A stretch of DNA of 64,000 bases, from contig CM056993.1 of NCBI GenBank assembly GCA_029891345.1, forward strand, positions 275,084,900 to 275,148,899, in the 5' to 3' direction. Shown here piece by piece: positions 26,350-38,600 of this stretch (position 1 is the stretch's first letter; every line of letters begins with the position of its first letter). The notes beneath the pieces are model-generated. The model worked only from the letters and a program-made list of their open reading frames with translations, was not told the DNA's origin and made no database searches. The position numbers and the translations under genes were made by a program. The stretch comes from Dryococelus australis (lineage: Eukaryota > Arthropoda > Insecta > Phasmatodea > Phasmatidae).

Positions 26350-26808
26350 GGATATTGTGAACCTGCGCGTCCAAGGTCAAGAAGCGAGAGCGATACGGGC
26401 GACAGTAACACGCACGCCTAGTGCCTCATCGCTCCTACGCCCAAGGCGTGCAGTGTTTCCGTCGTAACGCTGTACTGTGCAGATTAGATCTGTGACAGTG
26501 CGGTTTTATTACACGCGATGAAAGACCACAGATAAAACTAAGTCCTTATCTTTGTACTTTTCTCTTGTCTCTTAAGGAAACTGCATGGGCAAGCTTTAAA
26601 AATGCGATATTTGACCATTTTCTCGAATTTTTTGTCTCTCCAGGAATACGCTTAATATGACAAATGCAAAAATAATAGGGGCATAGATAATAGTTTTTTT
26701 AAATATCTTTTTTGACAAAAAGTCATATTTCGAGAACTTTCATTTACAGAGATACGCGTTTACACGTAAACAGCGATTTCACATAAAATGATTCAGTACA
26801 TAGTCATC
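26350..26808. mobile_element. TTAA-flanked MITE
   Basis: It begins just after TTAA (26346-26349) as GGATATTGTGAACCTGCGCG. It runs through ATCGCTCCTACGCCCAAGGC and ends near TTCAGTACATAGTCATC with GTAA in place of TTAA. Confidence 0.85.
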
Positions 26809-26814
26809 GTAAGG

Positions 26815-27060
26815 GGACACACACGAGGGTGGTAGCTGACGACCCATGCGACGAGGCTGATAAATGAACTAATCTCCTGGAGTGACGCCTCAGCATCTGT
26901 GAGGTGCAGTGACGTGGCACGAGTATCGCTCCTCAGGCCACTGATGCCCGAGACAGGTGGCCAATCAGCGCTGCCACCCCGGGGCCAACAAACCCGCAGC
27001 CACCCCCTCTTCATCGACAACGGATATGGAAGAGATAATGACCCGGCATGAATGTTGAAC
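26815..27060. other. GC-rich block adjoining a TTAA MITE
   Basis: This higher-GC stretch, with a CAGCGCTGCCACCCCGGGGC core, follows the right end of the MITE. An 89-residue minus-strand frame (26793-27062) has no recognisable motif. Confidence 0.4.
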
Positions 27061-27239
27061 ACCAGAATCGTGATAGACTATTCCAGACTGAGTGACTGGT
27101 TTGCGAAGGGAAGTGTCAAAGGGATAGATGTCCACATGCCACTCACACCGGCCATTTTTTTTAACTCCCTTTTAATCAACACTGAAAAAGTAAGGGGTCA
27201 GAATGGAAAAAAAAAAAAACGTAAATATTTTAATTAATT

Positions 27240-28489
27240 GCACTCTATAAGACAAATAGAAATAATACAACTACTAATGTAAGAATTCCCGCGTTTAACG
27301 TAGATCAGAGAATGATATGGTGGCTATCCCAATCACGCCCTCTACTCCCAGTACACAAAGTGAAGATAGAACGTAAAGTAAAGAATATCAAATATATCTT
27401 TTTTTAAATTATTAGCAATATATTCTCACATACATAGTGATTATTATAATTGCTCACTTGACAAAAGTTTTGTTAGAAAATGTTCTTTTTAAAGCATCCA
27501 AAACGGAAATACTTTTAAATTAGTATCAAAAATAGACTCAAACCAATTTATATTTATAAAATAAAACTTAACATGCGATATTCACAAGGAATGAAATTTC
27601 ATTCTTAAATATCTTCAGTATTGTTAATATCATCTCGCATCTTTGACTTGGTACCAAAGTGATATAATTCAACAAATCTGATTATTTTATTAATTGCTGT
27701 ACAATATGGAGTGTTAAAATCTCTATTACGTGTCACAGTTTTGAAACTAATTACTGACTGTTAAACTTCATTCTCTCATTGGGTTCAATTTTGATTTGGC
27801 TGTCTCCAGCACGAAAAGATATGATGCTATTTATGATTACATTACTAGAATCGAAAGAACTCAACCCGCTCCATCTAACATTATCATCATCATTATCATC
27901 ATCAGTCGTAATGCTTATTCCTGAGCGTCGTGACCCCATCAATTTTGATTTCTTGTAGACTTTTGAATCAAAGAACGCCATCTAACATTATAACTGATTA
28001 TTAATTACTGATTCGCAAGCATGATTCAGTAACATTAAATAGCTCAAAAACGTAATGTGGACTATATAAAGAAAGTAAATGTATGCGATTTAGATACTCT
28101 GCCGCTGATTTGTGTGTTAATTTTGTGTGAATTTTTCGGATATAAATTCGTACTTTAAACATTGTTTGCTGTAAAAATGTGTATACTTAAGCGCAATTAT
28201 TGTAAATTTGTAATTCATTTAACACTTTCTGAATCTTGGGTTTAAATTCTTGAAGTATACGTTGCATTAACTTGAGTTAGTTGTAATGTGAAATCTCAAA
28301 CAAAAATGCAACGAGTTACTATCGATGCGTATTCCTTTATGTGGCGAACCGCTTTTCTTGTATAACTTTTTCAACGTAACCTATGGGCAGTATACGAATA
28401 AATCTGTTCCTCATTTTAAGGATATGTTCAGCGATAATTACAGCGTTTGAAGATGTCTAGTTAATTTACGACCAACCTACAGTATGTAA
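27240..28489. other. No gene recognised
   Basis: AT-rich. A short ATC/ATT trinucleotide-like tract lies near 27880-27905. Confidence 0.5.
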
Positions 28490-28577
28490 CGGACCAGCGG
28501 AGCGCCACGACGAAACAGGCCACGGGTCGCGGGCGTTTTAATAACAGGAACCGTGTTTAATCAACACGGAATATACA
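28490..28577. other. GC-rich flank left of a TTAA MITE
   Basis: GGACCAGCGGAGCGCCACGA and a following GGGTCGCGGGCG stretch contrast with the AT-rich surroundings. It is probably continuous with 29037-29165 before the MITE inserted. Confidence 0.4.
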
Positions 28578-28581
28578 TTAA

Positions 28582-29032
28582 AGGTATTATGTAGCTGCGT
28601 GTCCAAGTTGAAGAAGCGAGGGAGCGATACAGGTGACACTAACACTCACGACTAGCGCCTCATCGCTCCTACGCGCAAGACATGCAGTGTTTCCGTCCTA
28701 ACGCTTGACTGTATAAATCAGATGTGTAACCGTGTAATTTTATTACAAGTGATGAAAGCATACATATCAAACTACCTGTATATAATCATACTTTCCTCTT
28801 ACCGCTTAAATAAACTGCATAGGCCAGCTTTAAAAATGCGACATTTTGCAACATCCACGATTTGTTTTCTCCATCAATACACTTAATATGATAAAAGTAG
28901 AAAGATAGGGATGTAGAGAATAGTTTTTTAAATCCTTTCTTACCAAAATTCGTATTTTCAGAACTATTTACCGAGATACACGTTTAGGCGCAAACAACGA
29001 TTTCACAGAAAACGTTTCAGTACATAGGAGCC
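28582..29032. mobile_element. TTAA-flanked MITE, both TTAA sites intact
   Basis: TTAA lies at 28578-28581 and 29033-29036. The 451-bp element starts AGGTATTATGTAGCTGCG and ends TTTCAGTACATAGGAGCC. GC-rich sequence borders both sides. Confidence 0.87.
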
Positions 29033-29036
29033 TTAA

Positions 29037-29165
29037 GGCGAGCGGAGCAACGAACGACGTCTTAGCTCACCGAGACGCCGCGGAGTGAAGATGGAGCGAT
29101 CGTGGGTGTTCCGACCGCCGTAGCTGTGACGGAGAATCAGACTTCGGCAACACTATTAAGGTGAC
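29037..29165. other. GC-rich flank right of a TTAA MITE
   Basis: GGCGAGCGGAGCAACGAACG then GACGCCGCGGAGTG. No coding potential is recognised. Confidence 0.4.
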
Positions 29166-29940
29166 GTCGTTCCAAATAGACTTTAACATATATCCGTGGC
29201 TATAATTAACCAAACACTAAATTGGTTGCATCTGAAAAATAAATCATTAATTCAAGTTAAGCTCCCCCGAGAGTATAAAATTAATGTAATGTAAATATAA
29301 CGCAAATCATAATGTAAACTTTGCATATTTTATATATTTTAATGCCGTGAAGTAATAGTTTTATAAAGTGTTCTATCTCTGAGTTCGCCATACCCTCCCC
29401 CCCCCCCCCCCCAAATAAATAATCTGAACGGTCCCTAACCAAGACTGCTAACTTGCACAAAATTGTTTTATTAGATGTGCCAAAGCTGTCTCTATACTTT
29501 TTGTTTTAACCCAAAGCGCGGCTTCCTAAGAATTGCAGACGGTGTGCATATAGAGACAAAAAAAAACTTAATATTCTATCGAAATCTTATACTTACTAGC
29601 TTACAGAACATTATATTTAATATTTCTGTAGTGGCGTTGTTCCTACAAAGAATACTTGCAGACTCAAAAAAGCGCCACCGTGGATGATAAATCTTCGTTA
29701 CGTACATTTTCATCCCTACAGCAGAATCATGATTATCCTGTTTAAATATAACAGCATATTTCCTTTCAGATATTCCAAAGCTGCTAACGTATGTAATATA
29801 ACATTCGAAGTTCCATCAAGCTTAAAAAAAAAAAGATAAAAATAAAAGTGTAGAATACAATTGTTACTGCGGAGTTTGCATGGCCAACTTTAATTCTAAC
29901 GAAGAAAGAATATCTAACAGATCCCGTCTTACGATGTTTG

Positions 29941-29967
29941 AAAAAAAAAAAAAAAAAAAAAAAAAAA
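29941..29967. repeat. Poly(A) tract, 27 nt
   Basis: A pure A-run without recognisable retroposon sequence upstream. Confidence 0.93.
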
Positions 29968-30131
29968 CATGCGATGATACTGCCTCTTTGTATCTATCAC
30001 GTTAAATAAATTATCGGTCAGGTGAAAATAAAAGTGCGAATGTTATGTCTGCGAATTAAAACCATTCTCAACCGTTCACAATGACGTGAATATATGATGT
30101 GGGGAAACAGCCACCAGGAATTTGAATACGT

Positions 30132-30918
30132 GCACTCTAAATTCGAATCAGTAGAAAACCACTGGTTCGCAGTGAAATTCAACTACTCGAATCAGTAAAA
30201 ATGGCTCCTCTTAGATTAAGTGAAAACCACTGATAATTGCATTAAAAATACTTCACTAATTGAATTAGTGACGTGAAACAATTGCACTGATTGAATAAGT
30301 GACGGCAGACTGCAGTGGCGAATTAAATATTGTTTTCATTTAAAGTAGCCAAATAATTACATGAAATGAACATATTTATGATGGTTTACTATTTATATTG
30401 CGAAATTTACCGTAAGTTAACAAAGCAAAATAATTTCCGGAGGCACTTTCTTCAGAACATTATACGCAGTTTAAACCTTAAAAGAGAGCGCTGTGATTAT
30501 TACATGAAAACGAAATGAATGACGTAAAAACGGACTGAAAGGCTGAATGTTTATATTACCTCGTAATATGATGTTTTGAAAGACGAAACACATTTTAGAA
30601 AGTTCTTTGTATTGGTTTTATTAGTTGTTTATTCATTGTTTCACTTGATACACGTTGTTTAACGGCCATTTTCAAACGTTGGTTAACATACCACTTTTAT
30701 ACGCTGTTTAACTGATCCAGCAGACAAAATTAAACCACTGAATAATAGTGAAATATGACTGAAGAATCAGTGGAAAATGTCACTGAATCAATAACTGAAG
30801 GAAATCTGTACATTATTTCACTGATTCATTACTTAAATTCACTGAAGTGACTGTTGAATCAGTCAGGTACTGTTGACTGATTGAAACAATGAAAACATCA
30901 CTGATTAAGATTGAGTGT
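30132..30918. mobile_element. CACTG-rich inverted-repeat element, left copy
   Basis: Ends are GCACTCTAAATTCGAATCAG and ACATCACTGATTAAGATTGA then GTGTG. The outer 200 bp on both sides are packed with short CACTGATT/AATCAGTG motifs, forming subterminal repeats. The interior (ATTACATGAAATGAACATAT, GTTTACTATTTATATTGCG) matches the reverse complement of 32479-33503. No transposase is encoded. Confidence 0.78.
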
Positions 30919-31327
30919 GTGTGGAGATACGGGCATGCATCCTTTGGGCCGCATATTATGCGAGTTCCATAATATGTTTGCAAATGATGTTTAAATGATT
31001 ACCAAGTTTCACAATTAAATAAATATTTTGAAGGGTCTTCAGGCAATTAGGCCGCGCGTTCGTATCCCATTTAAACCCTTGATAATTTGGATTAAATAAA
31101 CATAATTTTAGTTAAATTACTCTTTAAGCCACCCTCCGTTTAGCTTTCAGAATAAAATTTATGAATTTCAGTTTGCTGAAGAAAGAAAAACGCAATGCAT
31201 TACTGACATTTAATCAAATTTTTCTTGCCAAATATTAAGAGTTTAATTTTAATTATTATTTTCCTTTCACACATCTTTTTTCCTGGGCTCATGGATGAGT
31301 TTGCGCACAAGGGAATAAATATAATAT

Positions 31328-32077
31328 TGTTACGTGTCGCTGGTCCACGCCGCTGACGTTGGCTCCGCATCCCGCACGAACCAAGAGGACAGAGAGTCGT
31401 TATATGATAGCGGCAGCGGCACGAGCGATGGTGGCCGCGTATCAGTTACAGAGAGCGAGCCGACACGACAATTTCCTTATCGGTGCATTCTTCTGACCCT
31501 GGTTGTATCGATTTCTGAATTTATCCGAATAATGCTCTGGATTACTGACCTCGTTCTCTCAGCGTGACCCGGGGTGCTTTGAACCTGCCAGATTGTAGTG
31601 CCAACACCATAGATATTACGAAAGGCCTCCGGGCCGGGAGTGGAGTTGGAGTTGATGAGTGAATGAGTGGCTGAGTTCCGAGCGATAGAAGAACGAGCGA
31701 GAGAAGTGACCAGTGGAAGGGAAGTCTGCGACTGCGAGTATCAAGCAGTGAAGGGTGCAGCTGGCAGGTTGGACTATTGGACTAGAGGCGTGAGTGAAGA
31801 ACGTTATAAATGATGGCAGCAGATACACTGAACACATGTTAATAATGAGTATGAGTTAATTGACTGTAACCGATAGAGACAATTAAGAAGGACGTTTATT
31901 AGAGTTGAAACATACATTAAATATTGCGCCCGTTGTTAAATAAAAAGGGTAAAAATGGATACAGACGATTAAATGCTTTAAATAATAGCAGAGTTAATAA
32001 ATTATAAATCAAATGTAGTTTCTTTTATTTTCTTTTATTAAGACATCCATCTTTTCTGCAGGCGTCCGCATGTAACA
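31328..32077 (-). mobile_element. Solo-LTR-like relic, about 750 bp
   Basis: On the minus strand it begins TGTTACATGCGGACGCC and ends CGACACGTAACA, i.e. TG...CA ends with a short TGTTAC/GTAACA inverted repeat, as is usual for Ty3/gypsy-type LTRs. No matching target duplication is evident and no internal region is attached. The same family is present at 1036-1797. It sits between two inverted CACTG-rich elements. Confidence 0.6.
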
Positions 32078-32084
32078 ATGTCTT

Positions 32085-32440
32085 CAAGTTCCAAGCGTGA
32101 CACTCAGAATGAAACCTTCAGAGGCGTATTTTTCTCTATCGCGAGTTCAAATGGACTATATAGGAGCCGGGATGGCCATTAAAAATCCGGCGATTGAGTT
32201 GCGCGGGCCGCAAGATGACCCGGTTCGCAATTCCCCGGGAGCCCACATCTACAGTCGACTCCAATATCGCGCTCGCATTACGAGATATAGAGCCAGCGGC
32301 TCCCCTGACGATGTCGGGGCTTAGCTCGGGACGGCCGGGGAAGCTTTGGCCGGACCACGCCCGCCGAGGGCTCCTCTTCGCCTCGCTAAGGCTTACTCTT
32401 TTCGGGTTGGCAAACTCAGTGCTTTAAGTTTGGCAACTAA
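32085..32440. other. GC-rich block between LTR relic and CACTG-rich element
   Basis: It contains CCCGGTTCGCAATTCCCCGG and TAGCTCGGGACGGCCGGGG. Short overlapping plus-strand frames (75 and 77 residues) have no known motif. It may be an unrecognised repeat. Confidence 0.4.
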
Positions 32441-32478
32441 AATTTTTCGCCACTGGGTAAGCGCTAGTGTCGCACGTG

Positions 32479-33503
32479 TACGCTCTAAATCTGAATCAGT
32501 GAGAATTTCACTGTTTCAATCAGTTAAACGTATCTGACTGATACAACAGCCACTTCAGTGAATTTAATTGATGAACCAGTGAAAAAATGCCATATTTCCT
32601 TCACTGATTGATTCAGTAACATTTTTCCACTGATTTGTCAGTAATTTTTTCCACTGTTTCCTCAGTGGCTTATTTTTTGACTGATGGACCAGTGAAACAT
32701 CTGAGCAACTTGGTCCGTCTCTAATTATTTTTGACTGATGTATCAGTACAACTGCTGTAAAAATGGCCGTCGAACATCATTTACAAACGCCAGTTAAAAC
32801 AACGTATATCAAGTGAATTAACAACGAATAAACGAATAAAAAGTTAAAAAAAAAACTTCCTAAAATGTGTTTCGTCTTTCAAAACGCCATTTTACGAGGT
32901 AATATGAACACACAGCCTTTCATTCCATTTTACGTGTTTCATTTCGATTCCACGTAATCGTCACGTCGCTCTGTTTGAAGGTTTAATCTGCATTTAATGC
33001 GATGAAGAGAGTGCTCCCATTGCATACTATTCGTTTGAACAATCCTAAAGGTACCAATCAAACCAAACACGGAAAGTATGAGCATGAAACTTCAAACTAC
33101 ACGATTTAGCAGCGGAAGTATAACACATATATTTTCCTCCCGCAATTTCAACTTGGCGTGGTAGAGCAGCTGGCGAAGCAACTGGCTGGAATCGAAGGTT
33201 GCCCGAGATCAGTCCTGGTCACCTGCAAAACATCTTTTCCTTTTTAAATTGCGGTAAATTGCACAATATAAATAGTAAACTATCGTAAATATATTTATTT
33301 CACGCAATTATTGGTCTGCATACAATAAAAGCAATATTAAAATTCACCACTGCAGTCAGCCGTCACTAATTCGATCAGTGAAAATTTTTCACTGGAACAA
33401 TCAGTAGTTTTTCACTGACTCTAAGTGGGGTCATTTTCACTGGTAAGAGTAGTTGAATTTCACTGCCAATCAGTGGTATCCCACTGATTAGAATTTAGAG
33501 TGT
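32479..33503. mobile_element. CACTG-rich inverted-repeat element, right copy
   Basis: Ends are TACGCTCTAAATCTGAATCA and ACTGATTAGAATTTAGAGTG then TAC. It is an inverted copy of the element at 30132 and about 235 bp longer because of an insertion carrying a tRNA-like segment. Subterminal CACTG/CAGTG repeats are dense at both ends. Confidence 0.78.
33150..33235 (+). mobile_element. tRNA-like segment inside the right CACTG-rich element
   Basis: The spacing of GGCGTGGTAGAGCAGCTGGC (box A-like) and CCGAGATCAGTCCTGG (box B-like) suggests a tRNA-derived head. It lies in a stretch of roughly 210-230 bp (about 33020-33235) that is absent from the inverted partner at 30132-30918, so it looks like a secondary insertion. 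Confidence 0.45.
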
Positions 33504-33750
33504 ACCGCATTTTTTTTTTCTATTTTCTACGTTAAATAACAACATAAGGGCAAATTCATAAATTAAATCTAAAATAACTACGTAACAAAGTAAAATCTTT
33601 CTCTTTTATTAATCACGTAGCTTAACATTTTAATTGAAGGAGATCTCTTTGGAAGACTGCGCACCTAGCGACGTATATTTTCCCCTATACTCTCCCATAA
33701 GAAAACTCGTTTTGTTCCTAACCTCAGCAGAAGTAACTTTAGCCTCGCTT

Positions 33751-34443
33751 AAGCCCCTGTCACACTGTCCAATTTTTACGTCACACTTCTTCCAATAAGT
33801 TGTTTCAAATAAAGTTGAACCGTTATGACGTCATCGAAACATTATAAACGCCGCCATATTTGTCTGAAAAAGTTGGATGCCTTCAGTTTCCATCAAACAT
33901 TTGAAGATTGGAACGGTTCTAAAATTTGTTTTATGTTTGACGGTCTCAGCCAATCAGAATCGTGCACGACTAATATGGACGTCAAGAAACTTTAAAATAT
34001 CGAATAATTCCTGTAAACGAAGTAGGTATTGAAGATCATTAATTTATGTAGAAGCTGCCATGGCATGAATGCTATTTTAAGTGAAGATTGCACATAATAT
34101 TATGAACTCGAGGCATTAATGTCGTCGTGGAAGACACATATCTGGTATATAAAATTTGAACTTTGTAAAGAAGCGAAAATAAAATTACAACATTCCTGAC
34201 AGTTCTTCCTTTAATGAACTGCATGAAAAAACAAACGCAATACATCACTATGAAAATAATATTTAAATAGTAATTTATATTAGATTCTTCCTGTAAGAAA
34301 TTTGACAGAATGACATTTTCAACCACACTCAAGATTATTTGGTAGAATTTGTTGGAAGGAAAAATTTGATGGACGTATTTTGTCTTCAAATTTTATTGTC
34401 AAATATTGTTGAAGGCAAAAATTTGACAGTGTGATGGGTGCTT
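33751..34443. mobile_element. Single MITE-type element, 693 bp
   Basis: The left end AAGCCCCTGTCACACTGTCC then AATTTTT pairs with the right end AAATTTGACAGTGTGATGGG then TGCTT. No coding sequence is evident. No second copy in the window. Confidence 0.72.
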
Positions 34444-34620
34444 CAGAGAAAAAAAAAATTTTCATCCCGCCCACGGTAGCCTTCAGTATGGTTTATTCCA
34501 CTCAGATTGTAAAAAAAAAAAATTTATGTACATACGCCATTGCAAAAACTTCGTCGTAAGTCTCAGGAAACCTACTAGGTAAAATAAAATAACATAAATC
34601 AAAAAACATAAATAAAACAA

Positions 34621-35056
34621 CTATAAACAATTTGTGGTTACTTCCAACTCTTCTGAAAGCTCTGCTAAATTTCTATTCCATCATATTCCTCCGCCTCATG
34701 CAAACAAAGCTCAATTGAGTCTATAAAATTACACCAAAGGTACAGCGCACCGTATTGGTTAGCACTCAGTGTGATAACATTTTGCATAAGAACTATTCCT
34801 TACTGAGTATTACCAACGCACCCATTTGCTTCCTTTTTTTAGCTGTAGTAATTATAAATATGAAACACAATAATTAATACATATAATAGAAGTTAAAGTT
34901 CAATTTAATAAAAAATAAGAATTTTTATGTTAAAACACGTATGAAACGTTTGATACATGGAGGCATGTTTTGGAAACAACCAAGCATGTCATACATGGGA
35001 GGATTTTTTTCAAAGGGTTAATTCAAAAAGTGTAAAGAAATAGCGAATAGACTATA
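34621..35056. mobile_element. MITE-III copy, about 436 bp
   Basis: The left end CTATAAACAATTTGTGGTTA pairs imperfectly with the right end TAGCGAATAGACTATA. It shares ATTCCTCCGCCTCATGCAAA, TTTTGCATAAGAACTATT and the ACACGTATGAAAC region with 47188-47612. Confidence 0.75.
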
Positions 35057-35107
35057 TGAATGGACGTGTCTGAGAATGCCGTTGTCGATAAATATTTAAA
35101 ATACCTT

Positions 35108-35345
35108 TAATTCCAAGAAGGAATTATGCCAGAAAGCAAAAGACAGAACAGCACAACACAAAAAAAAAAAATGTAACATGCATATAATCTCGAGCAGTAG
35201 GAATGCAGTTAGATGACACCAGAAAAACGACACAGCACATCTGGTGTCATCTGACTAGAGTACATTTCTGCTTAGAATTGCATGCATCTTCGTTGTGTTG
35301 TGTCATTCTGTCTTGTTTTCTGACTTAATTCGTTCTTGGAATTAT
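35108..35345. repeat. Fold-back (hairpin) element, 238 bp
   Basis: Arms of about 110 bp pair imperfectly along their length. TTCCAAGAAGGAATTATGCC pairs with the TAATTCGTTCTTGGAATT side, and GATGACACCAGA with TCTGGTGTCATC, around a loop of about 16 bp. Confidence 0.8.
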
Positions 35346-35689
35346 ATTGATACAATTTCTCACGTCAATGGACTAAGCCAGGTTCTTAAAGGAATGGAGA
35401 TCTTAATTAAAAAGAAAGAGTTATTTTTAATAAATTACAAAATTACAACTAACTGCAAAATTATTTTTAGCTACCAAACTAAAAGCATTGAGCTTCCCAA
35501 TCTGAGTATAATAAAGTTTACTTTCGGCACCCACGCGACATTGTTGCAAATTTTGTTAATTCTAAGCTAAATCTAACATTTTATTTAAAACATAATTGCT
35601 ACGAAAAATTTATTGTAGTTATTACCAATATTTTTATATACTTACAACATGAGTAATTTTACAATTCCCAACCTTTTTATATTTACATG

Positions 35690-38600
35690 TACTATTGTTC
35701 TTGCTGCTCTGTTCCCCTCTGGCCGAAGGCTTACATGACGCAGCTGAAGAAGTGGTTCTTTGCCCTAGAAATATACAGCATAACACATTTACGATTGGTG
35801 CGTACTATAATTTAGATTATAACCCCTCGAGTGTCACATCTCAAAACACATTCCATGGCACAGGAATATCGCTCTTCCAGATTCCTACAGAAGATAGATT
35901 TGGTCCTGTACGAGTTCTCCTCAAGTTATAGTGATGCTGTTAGTGGTAGCCATTCCATCCCTGATATGCCTGAAAGTTACAACAATGTAAGAACAGTAAC
36001 TCTTTCCAAAAAATATCCTCATCATCCACAATGTACACCTGAGATTTCAGAAACTCTTATACTTTTCAATCAGCTCCATCAGTACTGGTTGAATGAGAAG
36101 CCGTGGTGGTTAAATAATGTACACAGATTGTCAACACTGAACATAACTGATGTTTCGGGAATGCTAGATATATCATGGGCTGTATTTCATGCATCTCACC
36201 AGCACAACACAGTTGCAGCGGGATTATGATCTCTCTTTCCTCTGTTTCATCAAGAATCGACATTAGTCTCTATGGTACGACATGGCATGGATATTGTGAT
36301 GTCTACCACCAACTACCTCAATCCTGGTCAAGTCTCAGAATGCGTGTCGACCAACCATTGCATGTTTTAATGAAGATCGTCCAATGGAATTGGCCAGACA
36401 TTTACGGCAAGTCCAAATTTGCTGTGTTGTTCGGGCCCTTTCATATAGAGCAAGATTTCCTCAAAGTTTTAGGCCAGATTCTTGATGGCTCTGGTTGGAA
36501 TCCCTACAGAAGGATCAGCTCGGTCTCGCCTAAAGGTTGCACACGTGACAAAAGCAAGAGCAATAAACCAAATCACAGCATCTGCACTGTATTCTCGTAT
36601 AGTTAATGCACATGAAAAGTCTAACTGTAATGAATCATTAGAACAGTGGATTGAGTTACAAGCTGCCAGGTGCCCAACATTCAAGTATTGGGTTGCAGTT
36701 TTGAATCGGGAAATCCTTCTACTTGTTTTTGTTCGCGCTATCAGACAGTGTCAATTCGAGATTTTCAAGAAATGAATTAAGACAATGCTGCATTGGTTTT
36801 TCCTTTTTAACCACATGAACTATGCACGGTGGCTTACAGTATATATCAAAGACTTGGAGATGTTACCAGCGATTGCACCATCTATCCACGGTGAATTCAA
36901 TAATGGAAAATTTGTTATTTCAAAGACAAAAGCCCGATTCTCAGCTTTAGGAATTGATCAGGCTCATTAACAGAACAATGCACTGTTGAAAGCAGATGGA
37001 GGTGTTGTGAGTCTTATGCAAGACCCTGCTTCTCTACGGCGATTTACAGTGGTAAGTCCTGAAGTAAGTAGTTTATTGAATGAATTTGAACTTCAAAGTG
37101 GCAACACTTCAGAAAACACCGCATTTCATCATGAACAGCATTACTCTTCCCAGATAAACTTCTTTCAAGACTGCCAAGACCTAAAAGAGAACATAATACA
37201 ATTTGGCAGTCCATTTGAAAAAAAAAAAAACAAGTTCTCAGTTCATGACTTTGGATACTCATATGGCAATGGATCAAGAAAGTGTAAACACAATTACGTC
37301 TGCAGAAGAATGTGGCACTCAATCGTATAGAAACTTTGTTGAACAGCGATTGGTTGATGGAAGCTGAAAAAAGGTACTTGACCCAATACAGAAATCTATT
37401 GTTGGCTGTAGTACCTCCAAAATGTCAACAACATTAAAATCTCTTAAAAGTGACGTCAACCTGTAATAGAAACTTTGACCTTGATGAATTTTTCAAATTT
37501 GAAAACGCATCTTATCCTCCATCGCTGTCATTTGATAAGGTTTTACGAGTGTGTCAAAAATCTGGCATTGTTCATATCCTTGAAGAAGTCATTGAATGAA
37601 GAGAATTTAGTGGTTTGTGTGACACAATTGTGTATGATAGGGCAGCACTTATACATAGTCTTCCTCCTCGAATATTCCAAACCTTTTCTGAATACAGTCA
37701 ACAAGAATTTACAGGATACATAAGAAATGACGTTAGTGATTTGAAAGCCAAACGAGTATATATAGTGTGGGATCAATATGATGTGGACGGTATGAATAAT
37801 GCTGTGCGAAATTGCAGATGTAATGGAAAACATAAGGTTTTGTCACAATCATCATTACCAAAAAATTGGAAAGAGTTTCTACGAAACAGCAACAACAATG
37901 AGCAGTTGTAAGATGATCTTGGTTCGGCAGCACTTTGTGATATAAAATTCGTATAGATTGTGGCGAATGTTGGTGGTAAAATCACTTCATCGTGTTCACC
38001 GAATACACATTTAAAAGACCTCTCTTGCAAACTTGAGGAAGCTGATGAACGCACTTTGCTACACACAAGAGATGCTGTCATTCATGGAGCCAAAATTGTT
38101 GTCATTCGCAGTACCGATAGTGATGTTATCTTAGCTGTGTATTTCTTTTTCGTACTAAATTCCTTGAGCTTCGAATACTTGTGTGTCCAGTTTGGCATTG
38201 GGAATAAGATGAGATTCATTCCTGCACATGTCATTGGCTTTTCACTTGGAGAGGAGAACGCTGTCGCACTTAAGAGGCTTTCACAGCTTTTCTAGGTGCG
38301 ATGCTTTGTCAGATTTTGCCAATTACGGGAAGAAGTCTTTCTAGAAAGCATGGATGAACTTTCGTGAAACAACTCAGGCATTCTGGAAACTAGCTTTCTC
38401 GTCAACTGACGAAGGCCTTGAAAATTCAATAACAAGACTAGAAACCTTTGTCGCAGTCTTGTATGGTGGAGTTGGATGTGCAGATCTTTCAATGACAGAG
38501 ATCAGGAAAGTTCTGTTCACAGCCAAAGACCGCCCACTGGAGAGTTTGCCTCCTACATCTGCAGCCCTATATCAGCGCACACTACGATCCTGGTACCAAG

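Noticed and set aside
33904-34380. Possible enhancer or promoter near GCCGCCATATTTG
   Set aside because: It lies within a MITE-type element. Similar CCGCCAT motifs occur in other repeats, so a regulatory role is not supported.
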